Below, piece after piece: positions 6,574 to 13,861 of a stretch of 14,834 nt of DNA. The notes under the pieces are model-generated. The model was given only the letters and a program-made list of their open reading frames with translations. It was not told the DNA's origin and did no database searches. The DNA is from Streptosporangiaceae bacterium. GTDB lineage: Bacteria > Actinomycetota > Actinomycetes > Streptosporangiales > Streptosporangiaceae. Where the stretch lies: assembly GCA_030040475.1 (NCBI GenBank), contig JASHTQ010000622.1, positions 1 through 14,834 on the forward strand, read 5' to 3'. Made by a program: the position numbers and the translations under genes. How positions within the stretch are numbered: position 1 is the first letter of the stretch; every line of letters begins with the position of its first letter.

Positions 6574-7500
6574 ATGACCGTTCCGCTGACCGGATTCCAG
6601 TACGAGATCGAGGCCGGGCCTTACCGGGCCACGCTGACGCAGTTGGGCGCGGGCCTGCGCGAACTGCTCTTCCGCGACAAGCCCGTGGTCGACGGCTACC
6701 AGGCCGACGAGCTGCCGCCGGCCGCGGCAGGGCAGTTGCTCGTACCCTGGCCGAACCGGATCGACGGCGGGCGGTACGCCTTCGCTGGCGCCGAATACCA
6801 GCTGGCCCTTACCGAGCCCGCCCACGGTAACGCGATCCACGGCCTGACCCGCTGGACGGCATGGACCGAGGTTAGGCACGACGCCAGCTCCGTGGTGCTC
6901 CGCAGCGCACCGCACGGGGTGCAGGGATACCCGTTCTGCCTGGAGATCGACGCCGAGTACCGGCTCGATCCCGGTACCGGGCTGCACGTCGCCATTACGG
7001 CCCGCAACCGCGGCGGGCACGCGGCTCCGTACGGCACGGGCTTTCATCCGTACCTGACCGTCCGGGCGCCCTCGGTCGATGAGTGCGAGCTGACCCTGCC
7101 CGCCTCGTCGTGGCTTCCCGCGGATGGCCGCGGCATTCCGTCCGGCCCCCCGGCCGACGTCGACGGCACGCCCTACGACTTCCGCAAGCCGCGCCCGATC
7201 GGGGCCACCCAGATCGATCACGCGCTGACCGCGCTCAGCCGCGACAGCGACGGCCTGGCCTGGGCTCACCTGGCCGGCGGCGATCACTCGGGGGCAACGG
7301 TCAGCCTGTGGGCCGGCCAGGGTTACCACTGGCTGCAGGTCTTCACCGGCGACTCGCTGGGACCTGGCCGCCGGCGCAAGGCGGTCGCCATCGAGCCGAT
7401 GACCTGCCCGCCGAACGCCTTCGTGACCGGCGAGGACCTGCTGGTCATCGAGCCGGGCCAGGCCGTCACGCACACCTGGGGCATCCAGGCAGGCGGCTGA
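6574..7500 (+). CDS. Aldose 1-epimerase (galactose mutarotase-like)
   Basis: This enzyme interconverts alpha and beta anomers of aldoses. The 308-residue length fits the family. The catalytic set is present: substrate-binding R62 (in VPWPNRIDGGRY), H89 (in NAIHGLTRW), the general-acid histidine H158 (in YGTGFHPYL) and the general-base glutamate E274 (in AIEPMTCPPNAF). D215 in QIDHAL matches the sugar-contacting aspartate region. There is no signal peptide, so it is cytoplasmic. The ATG at 6574 follows the DUF2877 stop by 4 bases and has almost no ribosome site of its own, so translation is probably coupled. The substrate cannot be specified; related actinobacterial proteins may act on sugars other than galactose. 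Confidence 0.92.
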   Translation: MTVPLTGFQYEIEAGPYRATLTQLGAGLRELLFRDKPVVDGYQADELPPAAAGQLLVPWPNRIDGGRYAFAGAEYQLALTEPAHGNAIHGLTRWTAWTEVRHDASSVVLRSAPHGVQGYPFCLEIDAEYRLDPGTGLHVAITARNRGGHAAPYGTGFHPYLTVRAPSVDECELTLPASSWLPADGRGIPSGPPADVDGTPYDFRKPRPIGATQIDHALTALSRDSDGLAWAHLAGGDHSGATVSLWAGQGYHWLQVFTGDSLGPGRRRKAVAIEPMTCPPNAFVTGEDLLVIEPGQAVTHTWGIQAGG

Positions 7501-7517
7501 GCATCCGCAGAGCGGAA

Positions 7518-7533
7518 TGAAACCGGGGTTTCA
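7518..7533. terminator. Hairpin between convergent genes
   Basis: TGAAAC-CGGG-GTTTCA is a perfect 6-base stem (7 if the loop tightens) located 17 bases after the epimerase stop and 30 bases before the end of the convergent mocA-like gene. The stem is symmetrical, so it could act in both directions. There is no T-tract. Confidence 0.45.
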
Positions 7534-7565
7534 GCACCCTGGGAGGTGATGGATCCGGGGTTTCA
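7523..7565. repeat. Repeated 11-mer CCGGGGTTTCA
   Basis: Identical copies lie at 7523-7533 and 7555-7565, 32 bases apart. The first forms the right half of the hairpin at 7518-7533. The second covers the stop codon (7565-7563) of the leftward nucleotidyltransferase gene. A small duplication in the convergent gap is the simplest explanation. Confidence 0.7.
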
Positions 7566-8198
7566 TTGCGCTGGGGGCCGGCTCGGGGGGCAAGGGCGGG
7601 CAGGGCGGGCAGCGGCGCGGGCGAGGTCCGCGGGGGTGTCGATATCGTCTGGGCTTCCGGTGTCGGCGCATTCGACCAGCGTGACCAGGTCGGGCCGGGC
7701 GCGCAGGAAGGGCCTGGCGCCCTGATCGCCGGTCGCCATCGCGATCACCTCGGGCCAGTGCTCGCGAGCCAGCAGCACGGGGTTACGCGGCCGACCGTCG
7801 TAGGCGGCCACCGCCACGGTCGCGCCACCGCGGTACGCGGCGATCAGCCGGGTCACCGCCTGCGCACCGATGAGCGGCTGGTCCGCGAGCGCCACCACGA
7901 CGGCTCCCGCATCCGGCGCCAGCGACTCGCCCTGCTCCTGGCTGAGCGCGCGCAGCGCGGCGCGCAGGGAGGAGCCCATGCCGGTGCGCCAGTCCGGGTT
8001 GTGCACCGAATACGTGCCGCTGAGCTGGACGGGAGCCGCTCCGGTGACGACGAGGACCGGATCTGCGCCACCGGCCCGTAGCAGGTCAACGCCGCGCTGG
8101 GCGAGGGTCACGCCATCGAACTCGACCAGCGCCTTCGGCCTGCCGAACCTGGATCCCTCCCCCGCGGCGAGCAGCACCCCCGCCACAGACGTCCGCAC
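7563..8198 (-). CDS. MobA/MocA-like nucleotidyltransferase, molybdopterin cytidylyltransferase type
   Basis: This 211-residue protein has the nucleotidyltransferase signature LAAGEGSRFGRPKAL (10-24), the metal-binding ADQPL (105-109), GRPRNPVLL (135-143), a GDQGARPFLRA segment and DIDTPADL (185-192). This set is typical of MocA-type enzymes, which attach CMP to molybdopterin for xanthine-dehydrogenase-like hydroxylases. The GTG start at 8198 lies 7 bases after the xdhC stop without a clear ribosome site, so translation is likely coupled. Pairing with xdhC supports a role in molybdenum-hydroxylase maturation. The C-terminus (193-211) is a Pro/Arg-rich extension. A guanylyltransferase (MobA) role is less likely given the neighbour. 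Confidence 0.85.
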   Translation of the reverse strand: MRTSVAGVLLAAGEGSRFGRPKALVEFDGVTLAQRGVDLLRAGGADPVLVVTGAAPVQLSGTYSVHNPDWRTGMGSSLRAALRALSQEQGESLAPDAGAVVVALADQPLIGAQAVTRLIAAYRGGATVAVAAYDGRPRNPVLLAREHWPEVIAMATGDQGARPFLRARPDLVTLVECADTGSPDDIDTPADLARAAARPARPCPPSRPPAQ

Positions 8199-8205
8199 GG
8201 CCCGG

Positions 8206-9351
8206 TCAGCCGAGGAACTGGTGGTGGATGCGGCCCTCGGTGTCGGTCAGCGGCTGGCCGGTGCCACCCCAGCGGAGCTGGATCAGCTCGGCGGCGATCG
8301 ACACCGCCGTCTCCTCCGGCGTCCTGGCACCGAGATCGAGCCCGATCGGCGAGCGCAGCCGGTCCAGCTCCTGCTCGCTGAGGCCGGCCTCGCGCAGCCG
8401 GGCGAGCCTGTCCTCGTGGGTCCGCCTGCTGCCCATCGCGCCTATGTAACCCGCCGGGGTGCGCAGCGCGACCTCGAGCAGGGGCACGTCGAACTTGGGG
8501 TCGTGGGTGAGCACGCAGATGACCGTCCGCTGGTCCACCTCCGTCCCGGCGAGGAAGCGGTGCGGCCATTCGACCACGACCTCGTCCGCGTCCGGGAAGC
8601 GCGACGAGGTAGCGAATATCTTCCTGGCGTCGCACACGGTGACGTGGTACCCCAGGAACTTCCCGACCCGCGCGACCGCCGCCGCGAAGTCGATCGCGCC
8701 GAAGACCAGCATCCGCGGCGGCGGGGCGAAAGAGTTCACGAAGACGCTCAGCTCGTCGCCGCGCCGCTCGCCGTGCGCGCCGTACCTGCGGATACCGGTG
8801 AGCCCCTGGGCGAGCATGCCGCGGGCATCGTCGTCCACCGCCGCGTCCAGCCTGTCGCCCGAGCCCAGGGTGCCCGATGCACCCGCGTGCCAGGCGTCGG
8901 GCGCATCGTCCGCGCCTGCCCAGATGACCCGTCTCGCGCCGATCTTGCCCGGGCCGTCGATCACCGTCGCCACCGCGACCGGCTCGCCGCGCTCTACCGC
9001 GGCCGCGATCTCCCCAAGCTCGGGGAAGCGCGTCCTGTCGACCGGCTCGACGAAGATGTGCAGGATGCCCCCGCAGGTCAGGCCCACGGCGAACGCGTCA
9101 TCGTCGCTTACCCCGTAGGTCTGGAGGACCGGGTCGCCGGTCTGGCAGACCTCCAGCGAGAGCTCGTAGACGGCACCTTCCACGCAGCCGCCCGACACGC
9201 TGCCCACGACCTCGCCGTCGGCTGAGGACGACACGGCCAGCGCCGCGCCGGGATCACGGGGCGCGCTGCGGTACGTCCTGACCACGGTGGCCAGGCCGAA
9301 CGTCTCCCCCGCCTCCCACCATTTCGTGATCCTGCTCAGGATGTCACGCAC
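8206..9351 (-). CDS. xdhC: XdhC/CoxI family protein
   Basis: XdhC proteins bind the molybdenum cofactor, help it gain its sulfido ligand, and insert it into xanthine-dehydrogenase-type enzymes. The 381-residue protein has both family domains. The N-terminal XdhC/CoxI part has SVSGGCVEGAV (51-61, with the conserved Cys) and GLTCGG (90-95). A C-terminal Rossmann part has FGAIDFAAAVARVGKFLGYHVTVCDAR (217-243), YIGAMGSRRTHEDR (302-315) and SPIGLDLGARTPEETAVSIAAEL (334-356). The GAIDFA version of the Rossmann turn is typical of CoxI-like members. The GTG start at 9351 has GAGGTG about 5 bases upstream. No hydroxylase subunit is encoded in the window. Confidence 0.93.
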   Translation of the reverse strand: MRDILSRITKWWEAGETFGLATVVRTYRSAPRDPGAALAVSSSADGEVVGSVSGGCVEGAVYELSLEVCQTGDPVLQTYGVSDDDAFAVGLTCGGILHIFVEPVDRTRFPELGEIAAAVERGEPVAVATVIDGPGKIGARRVIWAGADDAPDAWHAGASGTLGSGDRLDAAVDDDARGMLAQGLTGIRRYGAHGERRGDELSVFVNSFAPPPRMLVFGAIDFAAAVARVGKFLGYHVTVCDARKIFATSSRFPDADEVVVEWPHRFLAGTEVDQRTVICVLTHDPKFDVPLLEVALRTPAGYIGAMGSRRTHEDRLARLREAGLSEQELDRLRSPIGLDLGARTPEETAVSIAAELIQLRWGGTGQPLTDTEGRIHHQFLG

Positions 9352-9365
9352 TGCTTCACCTCGGC

Positions 9366-9395
9366 CGTAGCGTCCTTTCCAGCTTAAACGCTACG
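9366..9395. terminator. Inverted repeat between hisG and xdhC
   Basis: CGTAGCGT (9366-9373) and ACGCTACG (9388-9395) form a perfect 8-base stem with a 14-base loop, filling most of the 47-base gap between the hisG stop and the xdhC start. It could terminate the riboflavin/histidine transcript or act as an operator for xdhC. It marks a likely transcription-unit boundary. Confidence 0.5.
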
Positions 9396-9398
9396 CGG

Positions 9399-10274
9399 CT
9401 ACTGCACGATCTTGGAAATGGGGATCTCCAGGATGTCCTGGGCGCCTGCCGCCTTCAGGGCGGGGATCAGCGTGTTGACGTCGCGCTTGGGGACCACGGT
9501 CTCCACCGCGTTCATGTTGCCCCGGGCGAGCGCCGTGATCGTCGGCGAGGACAAGGCGGGCAGCATGTCGGTGACCGCGGCCAGGTTGTCCGCGGACACG
9601 TTGAGCTTCAGCAAGACGTTGCCGCGGGCCCGGATCGAGCCGCGGAGCAGCAGCGCGATGTCCTCCATGGCCGCGCGCTTGGCCGGGTCCGCGAACGCCT
9701 GGGCGGACGCGACCAGCTCGGTGTAGCTGGTCAGCAGCGTGTCGAGTATCCGCAGGCCATTCTTGCGCAGCGACGAGCCGGTCTCGGTGAGGTCCACGAT
9801 CGCGTCCACGATGTCGGGCACCTTGGCCTCGGTCGCGCCGTAGGACGGTATGACCATCGCCTTGACCCCGTGGGAGTCGAGGAACCGCCTGGTAAGCGAC
9901 GGGAACTCGGTGGAGATCCGGACCCCTTCCGGCAGGTCGGCGGCGGACTGCCAGGATGCGGAGCCCGGCACCGCGAGCACCACTCGGACGGGCTGCGACG
10001 TGGCCTTTGAGTACTGCAGTTCGCCGAGCGAGACCACATCAGCCTCGGTCTCCGCGATCCAGTCGCGGCCGGTGATCCCGAGGTCGAACAGCCCGCGCTC
10101 GATGTAGGAGGGGATTTCCTGCGGGCGCAGGAAGCGGACCTTGTCGATCCGCGGGTCGTCGATCGACGCGTGGTAGTCCCGGTCGGAAGACCGCTGCACG
10201 GTGAGGTCGGCCGCGTCGAACAGCTCGAGGGTCGCCCGCTCGAGCGAGCCCTTGGGCAGTACCACTGAAAGCAT
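9399..10274 (-). CDS. hisG: ATP phosphoribosyltransferase, long form
   Basis: HisG joins ATP and PRPP in the first, feedback-controlled step of histidine synthesis. The 291 residues include the two periplasmic-binding-like catalytic domains: VLPKGSLERATLELF at the N-terminus, FDLGITGRDWI, and the PRPP-site block DAIVDLTETGSSLRKNGLRI. A C-terminal regulatory domain follows (about 210-291, ending PALKAAGAQDILEIPISKIV), so no HisZ should be needed. ATG at 10274 has AGGGA 5 bases upstream. The sequence resembles the HisG clade with 'ADVVEV-DLVYSK, RPVR-VLAVP, GATE-K-PD-ADAIV' that I associate with delta-proteobacteria and others, not the familiar actinobacterial HisG. The frame stays open upstream into ribH, but that extension overlaps a real gene. 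Confidence 0.93.
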   Translation of the reverse strand: MLSVVLPKGSLERATLELFDAADLTVQRSSDRDYHASIDDPRIDKVRFLRPQEIPSYIERGLFDLGITGRDWIAETEADVVSLGELQYSKATSQPVRVVLAVPGSASWQSAADLPEGVRISTEFPSLTRRFLDSHGVKAMVIPSYGATEAKVPDIVDAIVDLTETGSSLRKNGLRILDTLLTSYTELVASAQAFADPAKRAAMEDIALLLRGSIRARGNVLLKLNVSADNLAAVTDMLPALSSPTITALARGNMNAVETVVPKRDVNTLIPALKAAGAQDILEIPISKIVQ

Positions 10275-10282
10275 GAACGTCC

Positions 10283-12041
<1,759 letters not shown>

Positions 12042-12045
<4 letters not shown>

Positions 12046-12635
12046 TTCTGTCCCTCCCCGGCGAGCAGCTTCTCCACGTATTTGGCCAGCACGTCCACCT
12101 CCAGGTTCACGGCATCACCCGGCTGCTTCGTGCCGAGGGTGGTGCGGGCGAGCGTCTCGGGGATGAGGCAGACCTCGAACCATGTCTCGCCGAGCGCGGA
12201 GACGGTGAGGCTGATGCCGTCGACCGCGATCGATCCCTTCTCCACCACATAGCGGGATATCGCCGCGGCCATGCCGATCCTGACCTGGTCCCATCCGGCG
12301 GACGGGGTGCGGGAGAGGATCGTGCCCGTGGCGTCCACGTGGCCCTGCACGAGATGGCCGCCGAGGCGGTCGGCGAGGCGGACCGAACGCTCCAGGTTGA
12401 CGCGGGTACCCGGGGTCAGCGTGCCGAGGCCCGATCTGTCCAGGGTCTCGCCCATCACGTCCGCGGAGAACGTCCCGCCGGAGATGTCGGTGACCGTCAG
12501 GCACACGCCGTTGACGGAGATCGACTCGCCTGGAGAGGTGCCCGTGGTGCCGCCGCGGATGGTGAGCCTGGCGGCGTCGCCGCGATGCTCGATGCCGGTG
12601 ACCTCGCCAAGTTCCTCAACAATCCCGGTAAACAT
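12042..12635 (-). CDS. ribE: Riboflavin synthase, alpha chain
   Basis: This enzyme dismutates two lumazine molecules to riboflavin plus the pyrimidine substrate, the final step before FMN. It has 197 residues in two lumazine-binding repeats. Repeat one (about 1-97) opens [10 protein letters not shown] and has SVNGVCLTV and HLVQGHVD near its end. Repeat two (about 98-190) has [15 protein letters not shown] and ends near [14 protein letters not shown] chose the ATG at 12635 because MFTGIVEE is the universal family N-terminus and GGAGGAG lies about 7 bases upstream. An in-frame ATG at 12713 would extend the protein into the riboswitch leader. It is the first gene after the FMN riboswitch. Confidence 0.96.
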
Positions 12636-12683
12636 CAGCGCTCTCCTCCTCAGAAGCCCAGCCATGCTGCGGGCTCCGGGGGC

Positions 12684-12701
12684 CGCGCGGACCGCCGCGC
12701 G
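12684..12701 (-). terminator. Hairpin in the ribE leader, likely expression platform
   Basis: Arms CGCGCGG and CCGCGCG (7 perfect base pairs) enclose a 4-base loop, between the FMN aptamer and the ribE ribosome site on the minus strand. Such a stem is a natural terminator or part of a sequestering structure for the aptamer. The rest of the leader (12636-12761) holds further GC-rich self-complementary stretches such as GCGCGCGGCCGCGC, so the exact switch cannot be drawn by eye. Confidence 0.45.
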
Positions 12702-12761
12702 TAAGCGCTGCACGCAACCGCGCCCAGTTCTTCAGGCCGATGCGCGGCCGCGCGCGTGCTG

Positions 12762-12877
12762 CCTCCCATCCGGACTTTCACCGTCGGTCCCGGAATTTCA
12801 CCAGGTCAACCGGCCGCTGGATGCGGACGGGTCGCGGACTATCACCGCCGGTTCGGAGTTTCACCGACCCCGGAGCA
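12762..12877 (-). ncRNA. FMN riboswitch (RFN element) controlling the riboflavin operon
   Basis: On the minus strand the conserved aptamer blocks are present in order: GGGGTCGGTGAAACTCCG, AACCGGCGGTGATAGTCCGC, GACCCGTCCGCATCC, GGTTGACCTGGTGAAATTCC, GGGACCGACGGTGAAAGTCC and GGATGGGAG. These match the RFN consensus closely, including the invariant GGTGAAA and AACCGGCGGTGATAGTCCGCGACCC segments. The aptamer binds FMN co-transcriptionally and shuts down synthesis of the downstream riboflavin genes. About 127 bases lie between it and the ribE start. Because hisG follows ribH closely, it may also fall under FMN control. Confidence 0.97.
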
Positions 12878-12959
12878 CGCTCTTGCTCGTACAAGCTAGT
12901 GTGCCACACCAGTTATTCCTGATTCGGGCAGGGTGGTGCGGGCTGGTTAGGATCGGGAC
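12878..12959. promoter_or_regulatory. Divergent promoter region, riboflavin operon versus HAD gene
   Basis: These 82 bases must hold the leftward promoter for the riboswitch transcript and the rightward one for the HAD gene. A perfect small palindrome GTGTG-C-CACAC lies at 12899-12909. On the plus strand TAGGAT (12948-12953) ends 6 bases before the HAD ATG. On the minus strand TAGCTT (12898-12893) is a possible -10. Clear -35 boxes are not seen. Confidence 0.5.
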
Positions 12960-12962
12960 ATG
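12948..12962 (+). promoter_or_regulatory. -10-like TAGGAT giving a possible leaderless HAD transcript
   Basis: TAGGAT fits TANNNT and is followed by exactly 6 bases and then ATG, so transcription could start at the A of the start codon. AGGA within it is also 7 bases from the ATG and could serve as a ribosome site if transcription starts further upstream. Confidence 0.4.
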
Positions 12963-13643
12963 GCGGTCAGGGCGGTGATCTTCGACTGGGGCGGGACGCT
13001 CACGCCGTGGCATTCCGTCGACCCTGCCGAACTCTGGCATACCGCATGCGCGCGGCATTACCCGTCCGCCGAGGTAGCCGCGATGGCGGCCGCGGCATGG
13101 GCGGCCGAGGTCGAGCTGTGGCGGCTGGCGGAGTCCTCGCAGCGTAGTTCGACCCTGGAGGGCGTGTTCGCACGGGCCGGGATAACGGCGTCGGCCGACC
13201 TGCTCGCCAGCTACTTCGAGGCGTGGGATCCGCACACCGTCACCGACCCCGAGGCCGCGCCGCTGCTTCGCGAGCTGCGGCGGCGGGGCATCAAGGTAGG
13301 GGTGCTCTCCAACACCATGTGGCCGCGCAGCGCCCACGAGCAGATCTTCGTCAGGGACGGGGTGTTCGACCTGATCGACGGCGCCGTCTACACCAGCGAG
13401 ATCCCGTGGGTGAAGCCGCATCCGGAGGCGTTCCGCGCCGCGATGGCCGCCGTCGGGATCGCCGATCCCGACGCCTGCGTTTTCGTCGGCGACCGGCCCT
13501 ATGACGACATTCACGGTGCCAAGACGGCGGGCATGCGCGCGGTGCTTGTGCCCAATTCCGACGTGCCCGCGTATGACGGCGCCGCGCCCGACGCGGTCAT
13601 CGCCCGCCTCGCCGAATTGACCGCCCATCTTGACCGCTGGTAG
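12960..13643 (+). CDS. HAD-superfamily hydrolase
   Basis: The 227-residue protein has the four HAD motifs: I, FDWGGTLT (8-15) with nucleophile Asp9; II, VLSNT; III, the lysine in KPHPEAF; IV, GDRPYDDIHGAKTAG. A helical cap lies between motifs I and II. Motif I reads DWGGT where typical phosphatases have DxDGT, so the usual acid/base aspartate is glycine. This is seen in some HAD branches, including phosphonatase-like DWAGT enzymes, and does not by itself mean inactivity. The substrate is unknown. It lies back-to-back with the FMN-riboswitch operon, and HAD enzymes supply the dephosphorylation step of riboflavin synthesis in other bacteria, so a link is possible but unproven. Confidence 0.9.
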   Translation: MAVRAVIFDWGGTLTPWHSVDPAELWHTACARHYPSAEVAAMAAAAWAAEVELWRLAESSQRSSTLEGVFARAGITASADLLASYFEAWDPHTVTDPEAAPLLRELRRRGIKVGVLSNTMWPRSAHEQIFVRDGVFDLIDGAVYTSEIPWVKPHPEAFRAAMAAVGIADPDACVFVGDRPYDDIHGAKTAGMRAVLVPNSDVPAYDGAAPDAVIARLAELTAHLDRW

Positions 13644-13846
13644 GCGCGGGAAAAACGGCGTGAGAAAAGTGTTGGCGGGCCCGGCTGCCCTGACTCATAT
13701 ACGCGGGGAGCGGATGGGGCTGTCGGGACGTCGGGAGCTTGTGCCGAGGGGGGCGAGTTCCCGGCGTTCCGTCGGGTCCAGCGGGCCCAGCGGATGTTAC
13801 TTGCCCGTATGTGGGCCGGTATGTGCATGAGGCAGGACGGCGTGGT

Positions 13847-13861
13847 TACCTTAGCCATATG
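13847..13861 (+). promoter_or_regulatory. -10-like TACCTT giving a possible leaderless sigma factor transcript
   Basis: TACCTT (13847-13852) is followed by 6 bases and then the ATG at 13859, with no purine-rich ribosome site in front of that ATG. This is the standard geometry of a leaderless actinobacterial mRNA. The rest of the gap from 13644 to 13846 shows no gene; it has GC-rich runs and no clear terminator. Confidence 0.5.

Noticed and set aside
12636..12713. N-terminal extension of ribE starting at 12713
   Set aside because: It lies in the riboswitch leader, is Arg/Ala-rich, and the universal MFTGIVEE start with a strong ribosome site is at 12635.
13630..13830. Small ORF of 66 residues between the HAD and sigma factor genes
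   Set aside because: It begins inside the HAD gene, has no ribosome site, and its composition and codon use look random.
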